From the NCBI GenBank assembly GCA_023659785.1, contig JAGXOR010000003.1, positions 1 to 34,045 of the forward strand: a DNA stretch of 34,045 nt, read 5' to 3'. Under the pieces are notes generated by a model that saw only the letters and a list, made by a program, of their open reading frames with translations, was not told where the DNA came from and ran no database searches. The stretch is from Methanomicrobia archaeon LH_S13. Lineage in GTDB: Archaea > Halobacteriota > Syntropharchaeia > Alkanophagales > Methanospirareceae. This document shows, piece after piece, positions 1 through 7,705 of the stretch. Within the stretch, counting starts at the first letter, position 1, and the number at the start of each line of letters is the position of its first letter. A program made the translations under genes and the position numbers.

Positions 1-1265
1 AGGAGCATAAGAGGGCGTTTGAAGACTACAACAAGGCAATAGAACTCAATCCGAAAGATGCTGAGGCTTACTACAATAGAGGAGTTGCGTATCATAAACT
101 AGAGGAGCATAAGAGGGCGATTGAAGACTACAACAAGGCGATAGAACTCAATCCGAATCTTGCTGAGGCTTATGCAAATCTTGGACTTACACAGCTTCAA
201 ACAAATGAAGAATTAGACAAAGCAATTGAAGATTTTAAACACGCAAGCGACCTTTTTGAAGGAAGAGATAAGGAAAGGATGCTTGGATTTATAGAATGGG
301 CAAAGGCAAGGAAAGAGATGAACGTGAAGGATTGGGAAGATTTTAGAAAACTGATGAACGAAGCGAGAGAAAAATTTGAAAAAATCAACGATTCTTTGTC
401 TCTTTCAATTAATGCTCTTATAAAATTCTCTTATCTGGATGAAGAACTGGATAACGCTTTGAACATCACCGAGCCAATAGAAGCATTAGAAGAGATAGAA
501 ACGGTATTAAGAAATCCTCCTGAAGTTGAAGGATTGATTGACCCGGAGAGAAGAATATTTGGTGCTAGGGTTACTTCTTTTGCAATCTTACGTGATTTTA
601 TTAGCTCTATGAGGAGCATTGATGAGAACACAGACCCAGGAGTGGTTAAAGCCAAACTTACTGAATTGTTTGAAGAGTCAGGGAAAGTAGTAAGAGCGTT
701 TGACTCAGTTAATTTCACCACGGGGGAGATGGCAATTGTGAATATTCAAAAGATTATAAGCTCAGTTAAAGAAGGAAAAGGGATGGAAGAAATAAAATGG
801 GCTGCGAACAAAAACCAAAAGGCTTTGGATATACTTAAAAAATATTGGTCAAGACTCAGCTTTGCTATAGAAGTGATGAATGGCAAATCAAGTCGCGCAA
901 CTGAGGATATTACATTGAGAAGAGAAGTGCGGGTTGGATTTGCTGAAACAATAGGAGAAATTCATAAGGCAAAGGAGGAGATTTTAGAGAAAATCTACAA
1001 GACAGAAAATATTCTGATACAAAGGAATAAAATAAATACAAGAATTAGAATAGAAATTCCACCATTCTCTTCTCCTACAAAAATTATTGTTGACATACCT
1101 ATCGGAAAACTAAAGGAGAAGCAAATAGAAGAAAAAGTAGAAGAGATAGCTTCTAAATTTAAATATCTGGGGTATAAGGTGAAGGAGGAGTTTTTGGAGG
1201 CAATTAAGCGTATTCCGGAAATAGATAAGGAGCTTCTGAATAGGTTGAAGAAGAAAAAAGCCTAA
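1..1265 (+). CDS. TPR-repeat protein, C-terminal part (runs off the left edge)
   Basis: The reading frame is open from the first bases of the window (codons begin at base 3) to a TAA at 1263-1265, so the true start lies outside. The first ~70 residues are two tetratricopeptide repeats with the usual signature (AIELNPNLAEAYANLG), spaced exactly 34 residues. The two units are nearly identical at DNA level (bases 1-75 and 103-177), a sign of recent repeat duplication. A degenerate third unit follows (KAIEDFKHASDLF). The remaining ~300 residues are charged and mostly helical, with no domain I recognise and no membrane segment. TPR arrays are protein-interaction scaffolds; no partner can be named. 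Starting at the internal ATG at 279 would wrongly remove the repeats. Confidence 0.85.
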   Translation, partial: EHKRAFEDYNKAIELNPKDAEAYYNRGVAYHKLEEHKRAIEDYNKAIELNPNLAEAYANLGLTQLQTNEELDKAIEDFKHASDLFEGRDKERMLGFIEWAKARKEMNVKDWEDFRKLMNEAREKFEKINDSLSLSINALIKFSYLDEELDNALNITEPIEALEEIETVLRNPPEVEGLIDPERRIFGARVTSFAILRDFISSMRSIDENTDPGVVKAKLTELFEESGKVVRAFDSVNFTTGEMAIVNIQKIISSVKEGKGMEEIKWAANKNQKALDILKKYWSRLSFAIEVMNGKSSRATEDITLRREVRVGFAETIGEIHKAKEEILEKIYKTENILIQRNKINTRIRIEIPPFSSPTKIIVDIPIGKLKEKQIEEKVEEIASKFKYLGYKVKEEFLEAIKRIPEIDKELLNRLKKKKA

Positions 1266-1374
1266 AGAGGATTTTGATTTACTCCCCTTTCCGTTCCATC
1301 CATTATATACGTTTGGGATATATCCCGACGTTCTCGGCGTTTTTTCAAAATTCTCTAAAGTAAACATAAAAGAG

Positions 1375-1545
1375 ATGAAAGAAGTAAACTGGCAGGAGGT
1401 AATAAGAACTATGGTAGAAGAACTGATCAAAGATAAGAATAAGGAAAGATTACTTGCTGAGGCAAAGGAGATAAGGAAAGAGATGAAGGTAGATGTGAGT
1501 GCTGCTGAACTAAAACTAATACGGGCAGATAGAGATACCAGATAG
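1375..1545 (+). CDS. VapB-type antitoxin remnant
   Basis: A 56-residue ORF containing EVNWQEVIR followed by a charged helix and ending AAELKLIRADRDTR. This layout (NW-EVIR, then ELI-DRD-R at the C-terminus) is the pattern of archaeal VapB-type antitoxins paired with VapC PIN toxins. The usual N-terminal DNA-binding strand (of the type VSVKIP-E) is absent or degraded: the codons upstream of the ATG read KVNIKE in frame, but no start is seen there. It is followed one base later by a VapC-like start, as in intact vapBC operons. Both halves look decayed, so the antitoxin may not work. Confidence 0.5.
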   Translation: MKEVNWQEVIRTMVEELIKDKNKERLLAEAKEIRKEMKVDVSAAELKLIRADRDTR

Positions 1546-1546
1546 A

Positions 1547-1606
1547 GTGATTCTTGATTCAAGTGTTATTGCTGCGATATTTTTTAAAGAAAATCACAAT
1601 ATATAA
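1547..1606 (+). pseudogene. VapC PIN-domain toxin, N-terminal fragment only
   Basis: From the GTG at 1547 the frame reads VILDSSVIAAIFFKE and stops after 19 codons. This is the first strand and helix of a VapC PIN domain, including the first catalytic Asp (D-S-S-V). The stop comes where the second helix should begin, and nothing downstream resumes the domain in any frame I checked. It sits one base after the VapB-like stop, as in a normal toxin-antitoxin pair, so this is a dead toxin gene. Confidence 0.6.
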
Positions 1607-1644
1607 GACTATGTCAAATGAAGACACCGAGAAATATGCCTCTC

Positions 1645-1842
1645 TTATCCTATCGCTACCACAGCCCACTCAAAAACCGCCTCCACCTCCCTCGTCCTCT
1701 CAATCGCCTTCGCCACCCTCATATAATGCTCAATCTCCTCCAGTGACAATTTCCGCTTCTCTTTCTTTCCGTAATCCGGGCACGCCTCGTTTGGACAAAA
1801 GAATTCGTCTAAAATCGTACCGCCGCGTAGAACTGGATGCAA
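1645..1842 (-). CDS. Small hypothetical protein with a zinc-finger-like N-terminus
   Basis: A 65-residue ORF starting with TTG, 9 bases after the stop of the upstream MBL-fold gene, so possibly the last gene of that operon. It has FFCPNEACPDYGK near the start, resembling the first half of the zinc-binding N-terminus of IS1/ISNCY-like transposases, but the second cysteine pair and the rest of a transposase are missing. The remainder (SLEEIEHYMRVAKAIERTRE) is a charged helix. It could be a fragment of an insertion sequence or a real small protein; I cannot decide. Confidence 0.3.
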   Translation of the reverse strand: MHPVLRGGTILDEFFCPNEACPDYGKKEKRKLSLEEIEHYMRVAKAIERTREVEAVFEWAVVAIG

Positions 1843-1851
1843 ATAAATGTT

Positions 1852-2505
1852 TTACAAATAGACTTCTTTTACGAATTCATAATTCCTTTTGACATTACTT
1901 TTCCCTTCTATTATCGCACCATGCCCGGGCAACAAAAGCTCGGTATCCAGTATTGACACCTTCTTAATAGAGCTTTTCAGCTCTTCTTTGTTTCCAAAAG
2001 GCAAATCAGTCCTTCCTACGCTTTTCTCAAACACCAAATCTCCGCATATCAATATCTTTTTAGCCAAAGTGTAAAAACAAACGCTTCCTGGAGAATGCCC
2101 TGGTGTATGTATTATCTTCAACCCTGTATTTCCTATATTCAACTTATCCTCAAGCACCAAATCCGCATCGAATTTCTTTTCCATGCCGATACCAATGAAC
2201 TTCGAAGCTTCCTCAGCCATAATATCAAGATATCTTAGTTGTGATGGATGTAGTGCAACTTTTGCACCAGAAAGTTCCTTAAGTGCTACTGTTGCGTCAC
2301 AATGGTCAGGATGAAGATGTGTAATCATTATCAAATCAACTTCTTTCGTGTCTATTCCGTCCTCTCGCATTTCTTCGAGTTTCCGCTCAAGATAATTTTC
2401 TGATCCCGGATCTATGAGCACGGTGATTTTATCTTTTATCACGTAAGTGTTTGCATCAAGAAATCCCCTCTCCTCGTACCAATACACGTCATCTTGAATT
2501 CTCAT
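1852..2505 (-). CDS. MBL-fold metallo-hydrolase (glyoxalase II-like)
   Basis: 217 residues with the ordered metal ligands of the metallo-beta-lactamase fold: THLHPDHCD (H-x-H-x-D-H, near residue 61), HTPGHSPGS (third His), CGDLVF (bridging Asp) and LLPGHG (last His). Length and motifs fit a single-domain binuclear zinc hydrolase of the glyoxalase II / hydroxyacylglutathione-hydrolase-like group; the substrate cannot be read from sequence. The protein is cytoplasmic, with no signal peptide. It lies 43 bases downstream of coaBC on the same strand and is probably cotranscribed with it. The ATG at 2505 precedes the first strand directly and leaves no extension. Confidence 0.85.
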   Translation of the reverse strand: MRIQDDVYWYEERGFLDANTYVIKDKITVLIDPGSENYLERKLEEMREDGIDTKEVDLIMITHLHPDHCDATVALKELSGAKVALHPSQLRYLDIMAEEASKFIGIGMEKKFDADLVLEDKLNIGNTGLKIIHTPGHSPGSVCFYTLAKKILICGDLVFEKSVGRTDLPFGNKEELKSSIKKVSILDTELLLPGHGAIIEGKSNVKRNYEFVKEVYL

Positions 2506-2517
2506 GTAGTGTTGTGT

Positions 2518-2544
2518 AATTTAATTTAATCTAATCTAATCTAA
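2518..2544. repeat. Tandem pentamer array between coaBC and the MBL gene
   Basis: Five near-identical 5-base units of the form AATYT run through the 43-base gap between the two genes. They contain no gene and no clear promoter. A similar heptamer array lies after another stop codon at 10226-10260. Confidence 0.6.
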
Positions 2545-2548
2545 GGGG

Positions 2549-3808
2549 TTATAAAGAAAGTTTTGCCAATTCATCCACTATCTCCTCTGCAATCACTTTT
2601 TTCGCACCTTTTACATGCTTTACTCCCTCTGCTCCTCCTCTTATTATATACACCTCGTTTTCTTTGGTCCCTATGCCCCCCTTACCAACATCATTTACAA
2701 CTACCATCTCAATGTTATGATTCTCCATCTTTTCCCTCGCCGCGCTTATCAGTTCCTCTTTAGAGACGTCCGTTTCTGCTTTAAATCCTACAATAACAAG
2801 TTCAGGGAATTCATCCCTCACTTCTTCTATCAGTTTCCCGGTGGGAACGAGATGCAAGTAGAACTCTTCGCCCGATGAAATCTTCGCTTCGGACGAGTCG
2901 GCAGTGAAATCCGAGATAGCGGCAGAAGAAATAAGCACGTCATATCCTTCCTCTTCCTCTTTCTCTTTACCTTCACGAAATTCAGTAACGCATGCATCAA
3001 TCATCTCACGTGCAGTCTCCACCCTGACTTCCTTTATTCCATCTAAATTCAACGGCGTTTTGCTGTGCACAAGCGTAACCTCAGCACCTTGTTTATACGC
3101 TTCCTTAACGAGTTCAATCCCCGTGCGACCCGAACTTCGATTTGTTAATATCCGTATAGGGTCTATCGGCTCGATGGTAGGTCCCCCTGTAATAAGGATA
3201 CGCTTTCCTGCAAGCTTTTTTAGCGACAGCACACGCTCAACCGCGAGAATTATGTCTTCAGTCGAGGCGATTTTCGCAAGTCCTTCCTCAAATTTAGGTC
3301 CTATTACGGTTACGCCGAGTTTTCGCAGCTTGTCGTGGTTCGCGATTAGAATCGGGTTTTTATACATGGTCTCGTGCATAGCAGGCACGACTATAATGGG
3401 TATTCCAGAGCCGAAGGCAGTGGTTGCAAATGCCGTTACGGGTGTATCCGAAACACCACCCGCTATCTTGTTCAGCGTGTTTGCCGTACAGGGTGCGATG
3501 ATAAACAGGTCTGCTGAACCTTCCATCCCCAAAAACACCACATGCTCTATATTCCCCATTAATTTCGTTATCACCTCATGCCCCGTGGCATAATGAAGCG
3601 TATAAGGATGAATTATTTCCATTGCCGCTTCACTCATCACCCCATACACATCTGCACCATGTCTTATCAATTCATGTGCGAGTTCAACGGTTCTTACCGC
3701 GGCGATAGAGCCAGTAACACCTAATACAATGCTCTTTCCTGATAAAGCGTGGCTTTTTGTGCCCTTTATTCTCAAGGTTGGGTGTGACCCTCTTTCTCCC
3801 TCCGCCAT
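2549..3808 (-). CDS. coaBC: Bifunctional CoaBC (phosphopantothenoylcysteine decarboxylase / synthetase)
   Basis: 419 residues. The N-terminal CoaC half (about 1-190) is a flavoprotein decarboxylase with GKSIVLGVTGSIAA, IIAPCTANT and the catalytic VPAMHETMYKNP. The C-terminal CoaB half joins cysteine to 4'-phosphopantothenate and carries ITGGPTIEPIDPIR, NRSSGRTG, SSAAISDF and GFKAET. Together they make phosphopantetheine for coenzyme A. I place the start at the ATG at 3808: the conserved archaeal N-terminus HPTLRIKGTKS begins 8 codons later, and the frame upstream of this ATG lies inside a tRNA gene. Only two bases separate the ATG from the tRNA-Ala 3' end, so there is no room for a ribosome-binding site and the message may be leaderless after tRNA processing. 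A low-complexity acidic insertion (EGKEKEEEEG) lies in the CoaB half. Confidence 0.93.
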   Translation of the reverse strand: MAEGERGSHPTLRIKGTKSHALSGKSIVLGVTGSIAAVRTVELAHELIRHGADVYGVMSEAAMEIIHPYTLHYATGHEVITKLMGNIEHVVFLGMEGSADLFIIAPCTANTLNKIAGGVSDTPVTAFATTAFGSGIPIIVVPAMHETMYKNPILIANHDKLRKLGVTVIGPKFEEGLAKIASTEDIILAVERVLSLKKLAGKRILITGGPTIEPIDPIRILTNRSSGRTGIELVKEAYKQGAEVTLVHSKTPLNLDGIKEVRVETAREMIDACVTEFREGKEKEEEEGYDVLISSAAISDFTADSSEAKISSGEEFYLHLVPTGKLIEEVRDEFPELVIVGFKAETDVSKEELISAAREKMENHNIEMVVVNDVGKGGIGTKENEVYIIRGGAEGVKHVKGAKKVIAEEIVDELAKLSL

Positions 3809-3810
3809 AA

Positions 3811-3883
3811 TGGACCGGTCGGGATTTGAACCCGAGGCCTCCCGCACGCCAAGCGAGTGATCTTCCAACTGATCTACCGGCCC
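3811..3883 (-). tRNA. tRNA-Ala (anticodon GGC)
   Basis: A complete cloverleaf of 73 bases can be read on the minus strand: acceptor GGGCCGG/CCGGTCC, D-stem GATC/GATC, anticodon stem CTCGC/GCGGG with loop TTGGCGT (anticodon GGC), T-arm TCGGG-TTCAAAT-CCCGA and discriminator A. The acceptor contains the G3:U70 pair, the classical identity element for alanine. CCA is not encoded. The first base of the tRNA is the last base of the pyrI stop codon, and its 3' end is two bases before the coaBC ATG. Release of the tRNA must therefore cut the transcript between these genes. Confidence 0.96.
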
Positions 3884-4344
3884 TATATGATATTCCCCGA
3901 TGCATCTTCTATTATCCTTTCACAATAAAAGCACCTGAATAGAGGAGGGTTCTCGCTCACCGTAATGAACTTAGAGATAACCGACTCCTTTTCCGCATTG
4001 GATATGCAATTAGGATTCGCACATCTTATAATCCCCTCTATTGACTTTGGAAGGTAAACCTTATGCTTTGCCACTACTTCAGAATCCCCTATTATGTTTA
4101 TCTTTGCGTTTGGTGCAATCAACGCGATTTTATCAACCTCCTCGGGCTTTAATTCCCTGTCTTCCACTTTTACTATGTCCTTTCTGCCCATCTTCTTGCT
4201 TCGCACATTCATCGCAACGCTTAGAACCGCGTTAGTCCTTGCATTTATCCCTAATATTTTCAGCACATTCAGCGCCTGTCCCCCTGGAATATGGTCAATA
4301 ACAGTTCCGTTTTTGATTGGCACTACTTTTAATTCTTTTTTCAT
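3883..4344 (-). CDS. pyrI: Aspartate carbamoyltransferase regulatory chain (PyrI)
   Basis: 153 residues, the normal length. The N-terminal allosteric domain contains KNGTVIDHIPGGQALNVLKIL, which binds the nucleotide effectors. The C-terminal zinc domain has the four cysteines at about 108, 113, 138 and 141 (CANPNC ... CFYC) that hold the contact with the catalytic chain. PyrI controls the first committed step of pyrimidine synthesis together with PyrB, which is not in the window; in many archaea pyrB lies directly upstream, but here that place is taken by tRNA-Phe, 5 bases before the ATG. The TAG stop shares its last base with the tRNA-Ala 5' end. Confidence 0.95.
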   Translation of the reverse strand: MKKELKVVPIKNGTVIDHIPGGQALNVLKILGINARTNAVLSVAMNVRSKKMGRKDIVKVEDRELKPEEVDKIALIAPNAKINIIGDSEVVAKHKVYLPKSIEGIIRCANPNCISNAEKESVISKFITVSENPPLFRCFYCERIIEDASGNII

Positions 4345-4349
4345 CTTAG

Positions 4350-4423
4350 TGGGGCCGCCGAGATTTGAACTCGGGACAACTCGGTCTTCAGCCGAGCGCT
4401 CTCCCAGCCTGAGCTACGGCCCC
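4350..4423 (-). tRNA. tRNA-Phe (anticodon GAA)
   Basis: A complete cloverleaf of 74 bases on the minus strand: acceptor GGGGCCG/CGGCCCC, D-stem GCTC/GAGC, anticodon stem CTCGG/CCGAG with loop CTGAAGA (anticodon GAA), T-arm CCGAG-TTCAAAT-CTCGG and discriminator A. No CCA is encoded and no intron is present. It is the first element of the unit that continues with pyrI, tRNA-Ala and coaBC. Confidence 0.96.
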
Positions 4424-4450
4424 TCTTCTACACATACCCTATTTCTTTTT

Positions 4451-4482
4451 CAATTATAAATATACTCCTAATTTTATATTTC
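4451..4482. promoter_or_regulatory. Divergent archaeal promoter region (tRNA-Phe unit and tldD)
   Basis: The 65 bases between the tRNA-Phe 5' end and the tldD ATG are AT-rich and contain ATTATAAATATA around 4453-4463, which reads as a TATA box on either strand. About 27 bases to the right is the tldD start (4489), predicting a leaderless or nearly leaderless tldD message. About 27 bases to the left is a point roughly 10 bases before the tRNA. The TATA role is inferred from spacing only. Confidence 0.5.
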
Positions 4483-4488
4483 TATATA

Positions 4489-5904
4489 ATGGAAGAAGAG
4501 CTAAAAAAAGCGATGGATTCTGTAGTATCGAAAAATGCAGGAGTGAGATATGTCGATATTCGCATGGAAAAGGGTTACGCAACTGCTATCGAACTAAGAG
4601 ATGACACCCTTAGAGAGATGAGCTATGGTATAGACGAAGGCATGGGTGTAAGGGTACTATATAAAAATTCGTGGGGTTTTTCTTCCTCTAATGATATCAC
4701 AAAGCCTCGAATAAAAGATACTTTTGAAGACGCTTTGGACACCGGTAGAGCGCTGTCGCTATCGAAATCGAATAAGGATGCGGAAGCGGTAAAAATTGCA
4801 GACGCTGTACCGATAAACGACTATTTTAAACTAAAGCCGAAAATAAACCCTGATGATGTCGGCATTGAAGAGAAGAAGCACATGGTTAAAGAAGCGTATA
4901 AAGCGGCAAAGAAACACTCTCCATACATAAAAACTATCTCTACCTTATATCTGGATGGTTACGAGGAGCAGATATATGCAAATTACGATGGAAGCTACAT
5001 TGTAATGGAAATGCCGGCAGTTTTTATGCGTGTAAGGGTAGTAGCGAGAAAGGGGGATGTTTTGCAAGAAGGCACAGAGGGTATCGGAGCAGTGGCAGGT
5101 TTTGAAGTCATAGAAGAAGAAAATCCTGAGGTCGTGGGTATAAAGGCTGCGGATAAAGCTGTCAGGCTGCTTGACGCTGAGCTGCCCCCTGCGGGTGAGC
5201 TGCCTGTAATAATGGACCCGAAGCTTACAGGAGTTTTTATGCACGAAGCGCTCGGACATGCGGCAGAAGCTGACCACGTATTATACGGAGAATCAATACT
5301 AAAGGGGAAAATAGGAGAAGCAATAGCCTACGAAGGTTTGACTGTTGCTGACGATCCGACCATCGAGAACTCGCATGGGTATTATAGATACGATGATGAA
5401 GGAGCGAGGTCAAAAAGAACAGAGATGATAAAAGACGGCATCTTAGTTTCTTATTTGCATACACGGGAAACCGCAGGCAGGTTAGAAGCGATGCCAACTG
5501 CGAATGCGCGTGCCGCGGATTATTCTGAAGTTCCTTTGGTCAGGATGAGCAACACGGTAATTGAGGAAGGGGACTGGAATTTTGAAGATATGCGAGAAGA
5601 TATACGGTTTGGGATATACGCTAAAGGTATGCGAGGAGGGCAGGTGGATACAGTAAGGGGGGAATTTCAGTTCAGTGCAGAGGAAGCGTTTCTGATAGAA
5701 AAGGGTGCTCTTACAAAAAGGTTGAAAAACGTTTCTCTTTCCGGTAGAACTCTTGATGTATTGAAGAACATAGATGCCGTGGGGAATGATAAAAAGCGAG
5801 GTTCAATAGGGTTTTGCGGTAAAGACGGTCAGGAGGTACCTGTTTCTGAATACGCTCCGCATGTCCGCGTGAAGAAGATATTAGTTGGCGGGGCTTCCTC
5901 ATAG
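4489..5904 (+). CDS. tldD: TldD family metalloprotease-like protein
   Basis: 471 residues, full length for the TldD/PmbA family. The zinc-protease motif H-E-x-x-x-H is visible as HEALGH at about residues 252-257, followed by AEADHVLYGES, as in bacterial TldD. The C-terminal beta-rich half has RGGQVDTVRGEF and FCGKDGQ. In bacteria TldD and TldE form a heterodimer that degrades unfolded peptides or processes antibiotic precursor peptides; archaeal function is less clear. The usual TldE/PmbA partner is not adjacent. No signal peptide is seen. The ATG lies just after the TATA-like region, suggesting a leaderless message. Confidence 0.92.
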   Translation: MEEELKKAMDSVVSKNAGVRYVDIRMEKGYATAIELRDDTLREMSYGIDEGMGVRVLYKNSWGFSSSNDITKPRIKDTFEDALDTGRALSLSKSNKDAEAVKIADAVPINDYFKLKPKINPDDVGIEEKKHMVKEAYKAAKKHSPYIKTISTLYLDGYEEQIYANYDGSYIVMEMPAVFMRVRVVARKGDVLQEGTEGIGAVAGFEVIEEENPEVVGIKAADKAVRLLDAELPPAGELPVIMDPKLTGVFMHEALGHAAEADHVLYGESILKGKIGEAIAYEGLTVADDPTIENSHGYYRYDDEGARSKRTEMIKDGILVSYLHTRETAGRLEAMPTANARAADYSEVPLVRMSNTVIEEGDWNFEDMREDIRFGIYAKGMRGGQVDTVRGEFQFSAEEAFLIEKGALTKRLKNVSLSGRTLDVLKNIDAVGNDKKRGSIGFCGKDGQEVPVSEYAPHVRVKKILVGGASS

Positions 5905-5977
5905 AGGGAGAAATAATGGCTAAATATCATCAATTGTTGCATCCATTTATCTAGCGTATCCAGTGAGATGGGTGATT

Positions 5978-5993
5978 CGATTCTAAAGAATCG
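5978..5993. repeat. Perfect palindromes in the gap downstream of tldD
   Basis: The 266-base space between tldD and the convergent HD gene holds no gene I can support. It contains the palindrome CGATTC-TAAA-GAATCG here and a second one, CTTAA-ATTC-TTAAG, at 6040-6053. They may serve transcription termination of the convergent genes, but neither has a long T run. Confidence 0.4.
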
Positions 5994-6170
5994 CTTTAAT
6001 AGGCAATAAGAAAAGGAAGGTAAGTTATGTCACTCTACTCTTAAATTCTTAAGTTAAAACCAGAAATGAATTTTGACCGGGGTTTTTGGGATTGAAACAA
6101 TTGATGTTTATCTCCTATTTATATTTGATAACGTTTTGATGTAGTTTATAAAGCGGTGGATGAAGGTATC

Positions 6171-7466
6171 CTAACGCCATAGAATCACCTCTGCTGCTTT
6201 CCTCACTTCTTCCCTATATTTTTCAGGTGTGTAAACGCCTACTTTATAATTTTCTCGGAATGCTCGACTGAGCATTGACACGAGCGAAGAAACTTCCCGT
6301 AATCTCTTGATTTCTCGTGCGCTCTGTCCGCGGCCACGCAAGCCCTGTAAGGACTTACTGACTACTACTTTCGCTGCACTTTCTTTTAACTCCGCTTCTT
6401 TTTCTCCTTGAAAATCCAATAATACATATTTCTCATCTACGCCAGCTCGTTTGCTTATTTCCTCTTCTACCTCCCTTCTTCGCTTTTCTTCACTCAATTG
6501 CGCTACTACACCCTCGCTTAGTCCATTTATGCCTGTATATACCGCGCGTTTGAATAATCGCCTCTCGTTTATCCGCTCCCTTATCTCTTCAGGATAGCCC
6601 TTTGCATTTCTCAGCGAATTATTTACTGCGGAATCATCCATTTCTCTTAATTCCAATGCGTAGTCCTCAGACTCAGACTCAGATTCAGATTCAGACTTCG
6701 ATTCGATGAAATCCTCAAGCGCTTTCAAAAGCATCAATTGTGCTATCCTGTTGGTGTGATGATTATAAACCGTAGGATGCATGAGGAATCGCGAAAAAAG
6801 CAAATATTCCGCAGGTAATATCCCCTTTTCTGTTATAACAAGGCTTCCCTTGAAGAAATCCAATCCTTGAATAAGTCTCATATTGTCAACAACGCCGTAT
6901 GCCACGCCTGTATAATACGAATCGCGAACTAAATAATCCATCTTATCCACGTCTATTTCACCATTTAAAATCCGTGAAAAATCTCGTTCATCACTATTAC
7001 TACCTTCTACCTTTTCCCCTTTTATATAACTTATTATCTTTCGCTTGTCCAAGCAATGTTCTTCCAGAACCTCTGCAATACGGGTTGCCGATGATTCAGC
7101 TTCTGCATTTTGCACGAAAATTCTATCTTCAATATCTTCATGGCTTTTCCCTGTGAGCTTTTTTATCAGTGGCTCTGTCACATGCGAATAAGGACCGTGG
7201 CCAATATCGTGTATCAAAGAAGCGACAAGAAGTTCCTTCTCTTCTTCTTTCTCTACTTCCAGCATGTCAAGTAAAACGTTCGTTAAATGGTAAACTCCGA
7301 GCGAATGCTCAAATCTCGTATGGTTTGCACCAGGATAAACTAAATAAGAGAAGCCAAGCTGTCTTATTCTTCTTAATCTCTGCATTTCCACGGTATCTAT
7401 TATCGCGATTGCAAGGTCATCTATTTCTATGTATCCGTGTATGGGGTCTCTTATTGCCTTTCGCAT
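6171..7466 (-). CDS. HD-domain phosphohydrolase (dGTPase-like)
   Basis: 431 residues from the ATG at 7466, which begins the conserved MRKAIRDPIHGYIEI; the frame upstream of it is palindromic leader DNA, not protein. The HD metal site is visible: HTRFEHSLGVYHL (first His about 54), LIHDIGHGPYSH (His-Asp about 86-87) and DVDKMDYLVRDSYYTGVAYG (final Asp). This order matches the COG1078 family of HD phosphohydrolases related to dGTP triphosphohydrolases. It probably cleaves a nucleotide, but the substrate is unknown. A Ser-Glu run (SESESESESE, from a hexamer microsatellite near 6668-6700) sits in a variable loop. It is convergent with tldD. Confidence 0.88.
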   Translation of the reverse strand: MRKAIRDPIHGYIEIDDLAIAIIDTVEMQRLRRIRQLGFSYLVYPGANHTRFEHSLGVYHLTNVLLDMLEVEKEEEKELLVASLIHDIGHGPYSHVTEPLIKKLTGKSHEDIEDRIFVQNAEAESSATRIAEVLEEHCLDKRKIISYIKGEKVEGSNSDERDFSRILNGEIDVDKMDYLVRDSYYTGVAYGVVDNMRLIQGLDFFKGSLVITEKGILPAEYLLFSRFLMHPTVYNHHTNRIAQLMLLKALEDFIESKSESESESESEDYALELREMDDSAVNNSLRNAKGYPEEIRERINERRLFKRAVYTGINGLSEGVVAQLSEEKRRREVEEEISKRAGVDEKYVLLDFQGEKEAELKESAAKVVVSKSLQGLRGRGQSAREIKRLREVSSLVSMLSRAFRENYKVGVYTPEKYREEVRKAAEVILWR

Positions 7467-7500
7467 CAAACTTTTCTTAAAAAGAAAAGGTTTATCAAAA
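7467..7500 (-). promoter_or_regulatory. Hairpin leader directly upstream of the HD gene
   Basis: Read on the minus strand this is TTTTGATAAACC, then an inverted repeat (CTTTTCTT / AAGAAAAG) ending one base before the start codon. The GATAAA part lies about 26-30 bases before the ATG and could be a TATA-like box of a leaderless gene. Closely similar sequences precede mcm and the HAD gene (12136-12218). Confidence 0.4.
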
Positions 7501-7586
7501 GAAAAAGTGTTACGTAACCACAATATCCCCAGCCTCTCGCTCATACATGTCCCTTATGTATGCCATCGTGCCTATAATGACCCGGC

Positions 7587-7705
7587 TTATCGTGTAGATA
7601 AAAGCGGCTCATCTTCTTTGATCCCTGCGACCCTATAGTACTTTAACGCATCTTCCATGTATCTCTCCGCCGATCCATAGCTCTCAGAAAAAGTATCGTA
7701 TTGAA
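7587..7705 (-). pseudogene. C-terminal fragment of an unidentified protein, cut by an IS end
   Basis: After the right-end-like hairpin of the neighbouring IS remnant, the minus strand is open for about 38 codons to a TAA at 7587-7589. It reads SAERYMEDALKYY followed by KEDEPLLSTR. It has no convincing start codon, so it looks like the 3' part of a gene interrupted by the IS. The helical, Tyr-rich segment is not enough to name a family. Confidence 0.3.

Noticed and set aside
1554..1892. Pro/Ser-rich plus-strand ORF
   Set aside because: It starts inside the VapC remnant and then runs antisense to the small zinc-finger-like ORF; its low-complexity composition is that of a shadow frame.
2904..3593. 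229-codon plus-strand frame opposite coaBC
   Set aside because: Antisense shadow of CoaBC with no domain-like sequence.
3809..3868. In-frame N-terminal extension of CoaBC by 20 codons
   Set aside because: These codons are the tRNA-Ala gene read as protein; the conserved CoaBC N-terminus starts after the ATG at 3808.
4489..5904. TldD as part of a peptide-modification (microcin-like) cluster
   Set aside because: No precursor peptide, modifying enzyme, transporter or TldE partner is adjacent.
6082..6098. CRISPR-repeat-like sequence ending GGGATTGAAAC
   Set aside because: Only one copy is present, with no second repeat, spacer pattern or cas gene nearby.
7467..7544. N-terminal extension of the HD protein
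   Set aside because: The DNA is a palindromic AT-rich leader and the family begins at MRKAIRDPIHGY.
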